Below, in pieces: positions 11,118-20,957 of a stretch of DNA of 64,000 bases. The notes under the pieces were generated by a model, which made no database searches, had not been told where the DNA came from, and saw only the letters and a list, made by a program, of their open reading frames with translations. The position numbers and the translations under genes are program-made. Location of the stretch: NCBI GenBank assembly GCA_000733355.1, contig JNVV01000073.1, positions 90,082 to 154,081 of the forward strand. Direction: 5' to 3'. The first letter of the stretch is position 1; the number at the start of each line of letters is the position of its first letter. The DNA is from Falciphora oryzae. Its lineage: Eukaryota > Ascomycota > Sordariomycetes > Magnaporthales > Magnaporthaceae.

Positions 11118-12800
11118 ATGCCGCTGCCATCAGCCCCCCCCTCGGCCAATGGGGTAGCGCGCGCCCTCCTCGCCGGCTCGTCGGCCCGGANNNNNNNNNN
11201 NNNNNNNNNNNNNNNNNNNNNNNNNNNNNNNNNNNNNNNNNNNNNNNNNNNNNNNNNNNNNNNNNNNNNNNNNNNNNNNNNNNNNNNNNNNNNNNNNNNN
11301 NNNNNNNNNNNNNNNNNNNNNNNNNNNNNNNNNNNNNNNNNNNNNNNNNNNNNNNNNNNNNNNNNNNNNNNNNNNNNNNNNNNNNNNNNNNNNNNNNNNN
11401 NNNNNNNNNNNNNNNNNNNNNNNNNNNNNNNNNNNNNNNNNNNNNNNNNNNNNNNNNNNNNNNNNNNNNNNNNNNNNNNNNNNNNNNNNNNNNNNNNNNN
11501 NNNNNNNNNNNNNNNNNNNNNNNNNNNNNNNNNNNNNNNNNNNNNNNNNNNNNNNNNNNNNNNNNNNNNNNNNNNNNNNNNNNNNNNNNNNNNNNNNNNN
11601 NNNNNNNNNNNNNNNNNNNNNNNNNNNNNNNNNNNNNNNNNNNNNNNNNNNNNNNNNNNNNNNNNNNNNNNNNNNNNNNNNNNNNNNNNNNNNNNNNNNN
11701 NNNNNNNNNNNNNNNNNNNNNNNNNNNNNNNNNNNNNNNNNNNNNNNNNNNNNNNNNNNNNNNNNNNNNNNNNNNNNNNNNNNNNNNNNNNNNNNNNNNN
11801 NNNNNNNNNNNNNNNNNNNNNNNNNNNNNNNNNNNNNNNNNNNNNNNNNNNNNNNNNNNNNNNNNNNNNNNNNNNNNNNNNNNNNNNNNNNNNNNNNNNN
11901 NNNNNNNNNNNNNNNNNNNNNNNNNNNNNNNNNNNNNNNNNNNNNNNNNNNNNNNNNNNNNNNNNNNNNNNNNNNNNNNNNNNNNNNNNNNNNNNNNNNN
12001 NNNNNNNNNNNNNNNNNNNNNNNNNNNNNNNNNNNNNNNNNNNNNNNNNNNNNNNNNNNNNNNNNNNNNNNNNNNNNNNNNNNNNNNNNNNNNNNNNNNN
12101 NNNNNNNNNNNNNNNNNNNNNNNNNNNNNNNNNNNNNNNNNNCCCGCAATGTGCGAACTGCTTAAGCCCGTACCCTGCCGACCACCCGGAGTGCCCGATA
12201 AAGCCTATGCGGGTAAACGGTATGCTTAAACAGCTAAACAAAAAGGAAAAAGCGGCGTGTAGGAGGTTGGGTTTGCGGACGTACCGGGCGGCGGTAAAGG
12301 CGGCGGAAGCCGCTGCTTCCGCTGACGCCGACGACGCCGCCACCGCCGATACCACCACTACTTCCCACCCCCCTTCCGCAACCAATAGCCCCGCGGCCGG
12401 CACCGGCAATGCCGCCGTTTCCGCTACCCCCGCCGCTACCGGCACCCCCGCCCCCGCCGTCCCCGCCACCGCTCCCGTCCCCGGCGCGGGTGCCACCGCA
12501 GCCGACGCTGCCGTGGTAAGCCCAGCCGGTCCGCCGGCCCTTGCAGGCGCGGCCCGCACGGCCGGCAGGGAAAGGCACCCTGCCAAAAGGCCTAGGGTTT
12601 GCTCCAATAACCAATACGAAGTATTGGCGGATATGGAGTTAAACCCTCCCGAGCCCGAAAAGGTTACCAAAGTAACCGGTAACCCTCCGGAAAAGGCCGC
12701 CGCACCCGCCGGCCAACAACCACAAGGCCAAAGCCCCCAATATACCGACGCCGCCTTTACGTATGCCAGCAGCCAACCAGAGGACAGCGCCAGCGTATAG
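11118..12800 (+). CDS. LINE ORF1 (gag-like), interrupted by assembly gap
   Basis: The start (MPLPSAPPSANG) and the C-terminal 219 residues are visible; the middle is 952 N. After the gap the frame reads QCANCLSPYPADHPECP, a Cys/His knuckle of the kind found in LINE ORF1 proteins, then a basic segment, a long Ala/Thr/Pro-rich low-complexity region and a tail ending EDSASV. Such proteins bind element RNA. The frame stays open through both visible parts, but the gap length is only an assembly estimate so continuity is unproven. ORF2 begins in a different frame overlapping this end. Confidence 0.6.
   Translation: MPLPSAPPSANGVARALLAGSSARXXXXXXXXXXXXXXXXXXXXXXXXXXXXXXXXXXXXXXXXXXXXXXXXXXXXXXXXXXXXXXXXXXXXXXXXXXXXXXXXXXXXXXXXXXXXXXXXXXXXXXXXXXXXXXXXXXXXXXXXXXXXXXXXXXXXXXXXXXXXXXXXXXXXXXXXXXXXXXXXXXXXXXXXXXXXXXXXXXXXXXXXXXXXXXXXXXXXXXXXXXXXXXXXXXXXXXXXXXXXXXXXXXXXXXXXXXXXXXXXXXXXXXXXXXXXXXXXXXXXXXXXXXXXXXXXXXXXXXXXXXXXXXXXXXXXXXXXXXXXXXXXXXXXXXXXXXXXXXPQCANCLSPYPADHPECPIKPMRVNGMLKQLNKKEKAACRRLGLRTYRAAVKAAEAAASADADDAATADTTTTSHPPSATNSPAAGTGNAAVSATPAATGTPAPAVPATAPVPGAGATAADAAVVSPAGPPALAGAARTAGRERHPAKRPRVCSNNQYEVLADMELNPPEPEKVTKVTGNPPEKAAAPAGQQPQGQSPQYTDAAFTYASSQPEDSASV
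11191..12142. other. Assembly gap (N)
   Basis: 952 unresolved bases inside LINE ORF1. Its position inside a repeat suggests the assembler failed on multi-copy sequence. ORFs that cross it are artefacts. Confidence 0.99.
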
Positions 12801-15800
12801 TAACAGGGCCCGGCGCCCGGGGCTTCGCCCCGAACGCCGCCGTGCCCTAACCGCCGCCCAAACGAACGTGCAACGTAAATGGGAAGCGGCGGCTACTTTG
12901 CTCCAATTATCCTGGAGCCAAAGCATCGACGTGGTGCTAATGCAAAAGCCCCCTACCGCGTAGAAAGGGAAGCTCATGCTTTGCACCCACCCGTCGTACG
13001 AGCTATTTACCCCGGTAAACAGCTGGCACGACGACCAAACCAGACCTAGGGTAATCACCTACGTGCGGAAGGACCCGGGGCTCCGGCCGGTAGCGGACCG
13101 GCCGGCAGGCAACACCCGGGATATCCTTTGGCTCACCGTTGCCGGGTGCACCTTCGTTAACGTATATAAGCCTCCAGGGGACTTTTCGGAACCCTCTTTG
13201 GACCTTTTGCTGCGCTAGTGCCCAACGGAAAAATGCATTATAGCCGGGGACTTTAACGCAGGGTCCCCGGCGTGGGACCCGGTTAGGGGTAATAGGAATA
13301 AAGGCCAGGATATAGCCCAATGGGCCAATATTTATAACCTCCTCCTATTTACCAACCCAGGCCAGCCTACACATAACAAAGGGGGTGTTTTAAACTTTAC
13401 CTTTTCCAACGCCCCGTTAGCAACAGCGGAAATCGACCCTTTGCTAGCAACTAATTCGGACCACTACACGATACGGATCGAAGTCCTTAACCCCAATAAC
13501 GCCGTCCCCGACTGCCAGCGGATCACATTGCCGGACGACAAACTCCCAATGTTCGCAAACGTGGTTGCAAACGGTGCCGGCGGCCTACCGCCACTTGGAA
13601 AACTGCACACTACGGGCTATTTGGATGGAGCAGCTAAAGCACTAATAAACCTACTAAAGGGTGCGTTAGTTGCTTTCGGCCGGGGGCCTAAAGCTGAAAA
13701 AAAGGCCAACCGTAGTGGAACGAAAAATGCGCCAGCGCATAACGGGACCTTGCAAAAGCTATGGCAAACGGCGGGCCTTTTACGGCCGAAGCCCAAGCTT
13801 TAGGAGCAACGGTCCGGGCGGCTAAAAAACTGTAACAAGGGGTCAAAGACGGCTTGGAGAAAGAATCTCTAGATTGCAGATAATCTTTCTATGGGCTCAA
13901 GAGATGCTTGAGGAGGAAGGAATCTTTCGTGAAGGACATAGGAGATGGCAGGGTTTATATAGACCCTTTGTGATCCGTGCGAAGTATCGAGTACATGATT
14001 CACACTGCCTTCCGACCTTCACCGCTTGGCCTTAGGTCCGTTGACCGCCTATGCGGGTCTCCGTGAGGCCGACTCGTGATGCCGACTAGTTGGGTCCACG
14101 GGTTTTTCCGTGTGACAAAAACAGCACTGGGCAAACGTACTGGAGGAAGTTGATTCCCCGGAAGCGTTATACCGTGCTGTAAAATGGCATAAACTCGCTC
14201 CTGCTATACGGCTTCCTCCGTTAAACATTAACGGGGAGGTTATAGTAGCCCCAGCGGATAAAGCGGAAGCATTGAGCCGCAAAATTCTCTGTAGGTTTAC
14301 GGCGGAGGACGACCTACAAAAGGACCCGTTGCAGCAAGGGGCCCCCTAAAGGACCGCACAACTCCCCCACGTCCCCCCAGAGGAATGCCGGAAGTGCACT
14401 GTTGGCACGGCAAACACGGCCCCGGGCGTCGACTCCTTATCGGTTAGGCTGCTTACAGCGGCATGGCCGGCAATAGGGGAATACGTTAGGGCCTTTTTCG
14501 AAGCCTGCCTTAGGGCCGGGCACCACCCGGGCCCTTTCCGCACCGCGGAGGTGGTAATGCTAAAGAAGCCGAATAAAAAGGATATGACGGATCCGAAGTC
14601 CTACCGCCCGATAGCCCTGCTCCCGTATTTAGGGAAGGGGTTAAAGCGTTTGGTAGCTTCGCGGATGGCACCCCTCGCGTTGCAGCACGGGCTGATAGCC
14701 CCGCAACACGCCGGGCTACCCCGAAAAAGGCCGCCACCGATCTAACGGCGTGCGTGGCCCATGAGGTAAAACGGGCTTTCCAAAAAGGCAAAACGGCCGC
14801 CCTCGTCACCATAGACGTACAAGGGGCTTTCGACGCCGTACTCCGCCGGAGGCTCCTCTGGAGGCTATTGGACCAAGGGTGGGACCTAACGCTCGTACGA
14901 TGGGTATCATCCTTCGCAGGAAACAGGGTGGTTAAAGTGCGTTTGGAAAACGCTACGGCACCCCCTTTTCCCCGGACTGCGGGCTACCCCAGGGGTCACC
15001 GGCATCACCGGTCCTATTTATGCTTTATATGGCCGAAATCCTACCCAAAGCAAAAGCGGTCAGGTACGGATATACGGACGATATAAGCATTTGCGTAACG
15101 GAAGGCACCCCGGAAGAGTGCTCCCGCAAAGCAGGGGCTACGGTGACGGAAATCCTCCGTTGGGGAAGGGCTAATAAAGTAGCTTTCGACCCAGGGAAAT
15201 GCGAACTTATGCACTTTTCCAGGCAAAGAAATCTCATAACCCCAGCGGTTACGGCGGAAAGCCTTACCATACAACAAGCTATAGGAGCTTTATGGTAGTT
15301 AGGGGTCCTTTTCGATACACGGCTTAATTTCGGCCCGCACGTCAACCACAGGGTTGCAAAAGCCCAAGGGGTTGCCAACCACCTCCGGAGGCTAACGAAC
15401 TCGATAGGGGGGATACCGGCACATTCGGTACATAAAGCTATTACAACGGTTATAATCCCTACGGCCCTATACGGGGCCGAAATTTGGTATAGGGGCAAAA
15501 CTAAACCACACCCGTATAAGCCAGCACAACAGCAAAGTACCCGGCAAGGCCACTTGGTCGAGCAGGTTAATAAAGCCCTACAAGCGTCCCTCCGGGCAGT
15601 GGTACTAGCTTGAAAAACCATACCGATAAACGCTTTGCATTACGAATCCGGCATTCCCGGCGCCGAAGCCCTTTTAAAACAAGCACGTCTCCGTTTTGCG
15701 GCCCGCATAAAAACGGTTCCGGAAGATCACCCCTTGGCCGCAGCGGCTAAGCCGATTTTCAATGCCCGGGGGCCTAAGGCAGGCCTGCCCGGCAGGCTTA

Positions 15801-16802
15801 CGACCTCGTTGCAAAGGACAGCCGGACTCCTCCCGGCCTGCACTCGCCCGGCCTACCTCCTTTACAGATATACGGGGCTCACGGTGGCTACATAAAAAAA
15901 GCAAGCAGCCGCTAAAGCATTTATAACGTGGCTTCGCACCCTCCCCCCTACCGACGTTATAGTATATAGCGATGGTTCCAAAGCGGAAAACGGGGCAGTT
16001 GGTTACGGCTGGGTAATCCACCAAGCCGGCCAACGCAAACTTTCCAGGCACGGCCGGCTAGCGCACCCGGCGGAAGTGTTCGACGGCGAAACGGAAGGGG
16101 GCCGGATGGGCCTCCGTAAAGCCGTTCGGAGCTTCCGCAACTGCACTTTTCACTTATGCCTCGATAACACCTCGGCGGCTAACGGCTTTTTAAGCACGGC
16201 CCCCGACAGCTCACAAGGGGCCTTTAAAAAAAGTCCATTACTTTATGGATAAATACCGGGTACACGTCCGTTGGTCCCCGGGCTACACGGGAATCCCCGG
16301 GAACGAAAAGGCCGATGCCGAAGCAAAACTGGGATCGGCTCTACCGATACCCCAACATTTCAAGCCAACGGTGGCCGGAATAAAAGCTTTAGCCCGGAAA
16401 ATAGCCCGGGATGCCCGAACCGCCTGGTTCGAAAACAACCTACCTGACCGGTACAAAGCTATAGGCCTCCCGCCGGCACCACGGCCTGCACCCGAAGCTT
16501 TACAGCTGCACCGGAAGGTGTTACAACGGCTAATAGCCGCACGTACAAGGCACGGGGACTTCGACTGGTACCACCGAAAGTTCCAGCACGAAAACGACAA
16601 CCCGTGCCGCTGCGGAAGAAACAAGTCCCCCTCCCACCCTATATACTGCAGGCTGGCTAGGGCGGCAAAAAACAAATGGCCCACAACGGACCCCTCCCCG
16701 GCCTTTGATAGGCCCGGATATTGGAAACGGCTATTGCAAAAGCCTTTCCTTTTTGCTTCGTTCGTCGAAGCTACCAACTATTACACTATCGCTGGGCGAT
16801 AG
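12763..16802 (+). pseudogene. LINE ORF2: endonuclease, reverse transcriptase, RNase H (broken)
   Basis: Domains in order: endonuclease about 12840-13560 (NVQRKWEAAATLLQL, VVLMQKP where Glu is usual, IIAGDFNAGSPAWD, SDHYTI), reverse transcriptase about 14120-15500 (SYRPIALLPYLGKGLKR, TIDVQGAFDAV, the catalytic YTDD near 15074), RNase H about 15950-16330 (VIVYSDGSKAENGAVGYG, FDGETEG, LDNTSAANG, GIPGNEKADAEAK) and a terminal CRCGRNKSPSHPIYC knuckle. Stops interrupt it at 12963, 13218, 14349, 15298, 15613 and 15893. A frame change lies between about 13690 and 13800, and an LTR is inserted at 13831. Replacement of Glu by Lys in the endonuclease motif QKP would itself impair nicking. The product cannot be made. 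Confidence 0.88.
13831..14117. mobile_element. Solo LTR (287 bp) inserted in LINE ORF2
   Basis: It begins TGTAACAAGG and ends CCGTGTGACA (TG...CA), flanked on both sides by the 5-bp duplication AAAAC (13826-13830 and 14118-14122). Removing the LTR and one AAAAC joins the ORF2 frame as AAKKQHWANVLEE, which confirms exact boundaries. A TATATAG box sits near 13961. No internal retrotransposon sequence remains, so it is the product of LTR-LTR recombination. The parent superfamily (copia or gypsy) cannot be told from this alone. Confidence 0.9.
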
Positions 16803-17250
16803 TAACAGGGCTTAAATAGCCCGCATATAACCTATTTTCCTTTTCCCTCTGCACTCTTCACTTTTCCTTTGTACCATTTAGACCAACAGTAGGCTCGTTA
16901 GTCCCCCGCACCTCCGGCCGGGCCCAGGGGAGGTCCCGAGGACCCCCCCGCCCAACCCGGCCTTGCCCCCCTTTTCCGGCACACCCGCCGGCCGATAGCA
17001 CCACTACCAACAGCAGCGCTTACAGCGCCCCGGCGTTTATTCGCCCCTTTTGCCGATTGCCCGCTCACCAACAAGGAGCGCCGGAATGCGGCCCGAACTC
17101 CGTGTGCCTTGGGCTTGCCCCTTGGTTTGATTTTGTTAGCCGCCTTGATAGCAACACGTAGCCTAGTGTCAAGCTTAGGTAGCGCTAGCACGTCGTATGC
17201 CCCCTGGGAGGCAGGGACTGGTAGATCCCGACTCACCGACGTTAAATAGA

Positions 17251-17282
17251 CTCACTCACTCACTCACTCTGGGAAGAGCCCC
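17251..17282. repeat. LINE simple-repeat tail and right target duplication
   Basis: CACT units (17251-17268) end the LINE, followed by GGGAAGAGCCCC, matching the sequence just before the LINE 5' end. Confidence 0.6.
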
Positions 17283-17464
17283 TGTAAGCTGTTGGCCCGG
17301 GTAACAGACGAGGCAGCGCTCCAGGTGGCTATGGCCGCCCGTTTGCCGTCTTGTTTGTGGTTCACCTATTGGTCAAACACGTCGACAAAAGTTAGACAGC
17401 ACCGTGGGGTAGGGGCGGATAAAGGCGAGGAGCCGACTCCCTAGGAGCAGGGATGTTTTAATTT

Positions 17465-17981
17465 GGGGTCATTTATCAAGCACGTACAATCCGTTATCCA
17501 GCACGTAAATAGCGGAGCCCACAGTGCAACATCGAGACCCACTCAACTGGCGACTTTTCCCACCGAAATCAACCATTCTCAATGCAGGCCTGTGGCCGCC
17601 CGTGTAAATCAACCAACTTATTATTCCTCTACAAATTGAAGTTATTCACGAGCTCAAATCAACCCCTGGAGCTCCCCTTGAGCCTCGGAATCTGCGCTTA
17701 GTCGACTGTAGGGAAGCTTTCGGGCGGTAGGGCGGGCAAAAAGAAGGCCATGCCGGCGTTGTTGTGCCAGTGTTGTTGCGGCGGCGTTGTTAGGTGGGAA
17801 AAAAAATTAAAGTGCACAGAAAACGTCACCGATTGGGTGATTTTCGGCGATCATAGGCCTGCATAGAAAATGGCGGATTTCCCTAGCAAAAGTCACATTT
17901 TCGATGGCTTACTGTGTTGCACTGTAAACCCCACATTTTACGTGCTGGATAACGGATCGTACGTGCTTGATAAATGACCCC
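17465..17981. mobile_element. Non-autonomous TIR transposon (MITE), 517 bp, 8-bp TSD
   Basis: Terminal inverted repeats start GGGGTCATTTATCAAGCACG on both strands. The first 45 or so bases match with one mismatch, and weaker matching continues to an ACAGTGCAACA block about 60-70 bp in. The flanks are identical 8-bp sequences TTTAATTT (17457-17464 and 17982-17989). The TIR contains a subrepeat, AGCACGTA, twice. The interior has no transposase ORF. An 8-bp duplication fits hAT or Mutator-like transposases; the long TIR favours the latter. It lies between the LINE and a broken gene. Confidence 0.88.
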
Positions 17982-18264
17982 TTTAATTTTGGCTCCGTCG
18001 GGCCGGCCCGTCCGCGCGCCGCTCGCTGGCCCAGGAGGCTAGCCCAGGGGGAGGCGGCTGGCTTATTGGGAATCACACCACGAGAAAACCACACACGAAA
18101 CTGAATGGCCTAACCACGCGCCGCCAGGTCAATATTTGTTGGCCGCGAAACGGCGCGTATCAGCTTGGCTGTAGCGCGTCGGCGGGCGTGCACGACAGTG
18201 GATTAACTGCTCAGCCAGTTCACTCCCTATTGGTCAAAAACCTGCACCTTCCTACATACCTTAG

Positions 18265-19292
18265 GTGCTTTTAGGACTATTATTTGAGGCCGCTCCGCAA
18301 TGGTGCACGGGAGTCCACTACCCCCGCACGAACCTTCGCCGCCCGCCGCGCCAGCTCCTGCGCGCGTTCAACGCCGCCGAGGTTGGAAGCCCCGAGTTCG
18401 ACCTGCGCTTCGTCGAGATGGCGGCCGTCGCCTGCCATTCCATTGCCGTCCGTTTGTTCCAGATGGACGACGGCGTCCACAAGCGCAAGGTCCACAGGGA
18501 CTGGCTCGCGTCCGAGACGCAAATCCAGGTGCTTAGCCAGCGATTTTATTCGGTCCCCCTGCCGGAGACCCCGTTCAGCCACCGCAGTTATACTGCCATC
18601 GATTAGTATCCCGACGGCGAAGCGCATATGGTTGGATACTGGGCGGAATGTATGATTTTCGGCGGCGTGGTGGTTTTTGATCGGGGGAAGTCCGACAGTG
18701 AAGTAAGGCCCTCGCTTTCCGTCTGCCCGTGCTTGTGTATGCCACGTCCAGGTGCTGACCTGCCCTTTAAAACCCACAGTGTAACGCTGTGTATTTCCAC
18801 GACGGCCGTCGCCGGGGACCATTAACACTATACCCGCGAACCGACGACCAATTACGCGCCCTCTTGCTCTTCCTCAAGTCACCTTCGGGGCAAGACCCAC
18901 TGCCTATCCTGGCCTCGGATCTCAATCGGTACAGGTGGGACCCGTTCTATGCCATGGAGGACCACCACATCTTCCGCGACCGCCACGAAAGGTATAATAC
19001 CGAAAGCCACAAAAGCACATGGAGGTGGGGTGCCATGCATTGGCCCGAACTGGCCGACCAGCGGCTTCTCCTGTGGGCGGCTTTGCTGCGCGCCCGCGGC
19101 ATGCCCGCTCCCGACGAGGGCAGGCTCAGGGCGGCAGAGGAGGGGCTGGGAAAGATCACGCCGACGTCGCCCGTGTGGCACGACCAGCAGGGGCGGACCC
19201 ATGGGGGGCAGCAGGGAGCAGATAGGCGACTTATAGAGGCTTCCCTCAGCAGGCACGTTGGCGTCGCCAGCCGGGGGACAGGCCACCAGTAG
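18265..19292 (+). pseudogene. Conserved fungal hypothetical gene, nonsense-mutated and probably 5'-truncated
   Basis: Exon 1 reads LRAFNAAEVGSPEFDLRFVE then MAAVACHSIAVRLFQMDDGV and [19 protein letters not shown] clean GT-AG intron (18703-18779, GTAAGG to CACAG) joins in phase to [27 protein letters not shown] and HWPELADQRLLLWAALLRA, ending at the stop at 19290-19292. An in-frame TAG at 18604-18606 (probably a former CAG) breaks exon 1. No good start exists, and the MITE and LINE lie directly upstream, so the 5' part may have been lost by rearrangement. The family is a fungal protein of unknown function; no catalytic motif is seen. Confidence 0.6.
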
Positions 19293-20040
19293 CAATGCAC
19301 GCCTGCCTGGACAGCTGAGGTAGGTGTAGTGTAAAATTGGAGTTATATGGCCAACTCGGGATTGGAGCTGTTGGCTAATGTTGAAACTCGCGGCGCTCAG
19401 CGGAAGGCCTGTCGGCCTGGTCACCGAGCGGGACACCTAGCTCTCGAAACGATGCACGCTCTCCGCCGGGCGTGGCGGAGTAGTTGCTTGCGTTTCGCTT
19501 CTGGAAAAGAAGTAGGGTCGTTGAACATATTTGGAGACAGATTGGGAAACAAATCGATTGAGCGGAGTGTCCAAAACATACCGTAGGTTTTCGTGATCCG
19601 TGTGCCTCGCTGGAATTGTCGCCCGGCGTGGTGTGAGGGTCCGAGCGGCTGGGGGAGACATCATTCTGTTGATTGTCAGAAAGAAATACCGAAATGGGAC
19701 ATCAACGCCCCCAGGCTCTGATGCCATTGGCCGCGGCATTGACTGCAGACGGGCATGGGCGGGCTCCAATCCCCCACGCAGGATGGGGAATGGGGGAACA
19801 GGGGTAGCTGTAGTGCCCTGCGCCGTTTTGCGTGTGTGCGCACCGCTAGTAGCGGTGCGCCTTGAAAAAGTCCACCCACTGCACTCGCACCCGCAGGTAT
19901 CTTGCACCCAGGGCCTCCGGCCTCTGGGGCCTGCAATTCTTCCTAATACAACCCACCTAACCACCATTTTCGACGACCCTACCTATCGGCTCTCACACGA
20001 GAGGCCTAGGAAGCGGGAGCTTAGCTAGCAGCTCCGGGTG
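19293..20040. other. No gene recognised
   Basis: A 176-codon minus-strand frame (19967-19437) has no recognisable domain. The plus-strand stretch near 19960-20025 (FDDPTYRLSHERPRKRELS) may be an upstream piece of the basic protein fragment that follows. Confidence 0.3.
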
Positions 20041-20421
20041 CAATGGGTCCTCAGCAAGATGCCAGCGGATCCGGAAGCAGAGCAGTCCGCCGCAGCTGCG
20101 CGGAGTAAGGTGGCCTAGGTACCTCGAGCAGCCCCAAAGCGGAAACTCTCGGACGAGAACGAGGAGATGGACAGGGCCACGGATGAGATGGTGAAGCGAC
20201 CCGCCACGAGGCTGAAGAAGCACAAACCGAACACCGAGGCGGCGGACCGCAAGGGAACATCGCGGATGCTCGTAGGACTCGATACGCCAGTGGACGAAAC
20301 GCGGGTAAAGAACACCGGGGGAGGAACTCGAAGCAGTGCCCGTATCCCAAAGTTGGGGGCCAAGAAGACGTCAAGGCTGAAAAGGTCCAAGAGGCAGGTA
20401 AGCTTTTCAGCGATAAAGTAG
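20041..20421 (+). pseudogene. Lysine/arginine-rich C-terminal fragment of an unknown protein
   Basis: Frame 1 reads QWVLSKMPADPEAEQSAAAA, a TAG at 20116-20118, then APKRKLSDENEEMDRATDEM followed by a very basic tail (RLKKHKPN, KKTSRLKRSKRQVSF) ending at 20421. The composition resembles a nuclear, DNA-contacting tail with several potential nuclear localisation signals. The internal stop and lack of a start argue for a relic. Function unknown. Confidence 0.35.
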
Positions 20422-20957
20422 ATTGCATTTCTAAGAGGGCAGGAGCCAACTCGGGCTTGTTGACCTCATCACACTGCAAAGGGTGGGGTTATGCCTGGGG
20501 CGCCCCAAACCCCTGCTGATAAAAAATCCCCGCGCGGTCGGGTTTGCTGCCGGATGCTTGGTAGTATCCCGGCGTACAAAGCCTTGGGCGAGTCAGACGA
20601 TGATGCTGGAGAAGCGAGCAGACCATGGGATCGCTGGGCCAACATGGACTTATCGTCGCTGCCGCCGTTATTGGGGAGTAGTGAGTATCACATGCTTGAT
20701 TGCACAGGCATGCTGGCCGATTAGCCTACCCCAAAGATGGGAAAGTTGGTGCGGGTTGCGGATGAGGGGGCAGGGAAGAGTGAGAACGCAGGGACCGGAC
20801 GAGGGACCTTCGCTGCCGCGCTGGTCGGGGCCGCCGCAGGAGGAACACGGCAATCAAGCAGGTCAATTAATCCACGCATTGTGCCAAGCAAATACTCGTG
20901 ACGCTGTGCAACCTCGCCCTGAACTCCAAGGCCCAGCCAGAGCCGCTTGTGTCCGAC
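20422..20957. other. Intergenic, no gene seen
   Basis: Contains only overlapping short frames on both strands. Confidence 0.35.

Larger units (their letters stand above)
10981..17268 (+). mobile_element. Tad1-like LINE retrotransposon, near full length, degenerate (copy A)
   Basis: Non-LTR element with two ORFs: a gag-like ORF1 with zinc-knuckle end (11118-12800, mostly hidden by an N gap) and an ORF2 with apurinic-type endonuclease, reverse transcriptase, RNase H and a C-terminal Cys/His knuckle. The 3' UTR (16803-17250) is shared with four other fragments in the window and ends in a CACT repeat (17251-17268), not poly(A). Candidate target duplications flank it. Several premature stops, at least two frame changes and an inserted solo LTR make it inactive. 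Most of the stops look like TGG to TAG changes, which fits mild RIP, but the copy is still GC-rich. Confidence 0.9.

Noticed and set aside
11051..12670. Long minus-strand open frames crossing the N gap (up to 539 codons)
   Set aside because: Openness comes from unresolved bases; the visible parts are the antisense of LINE ORF1.
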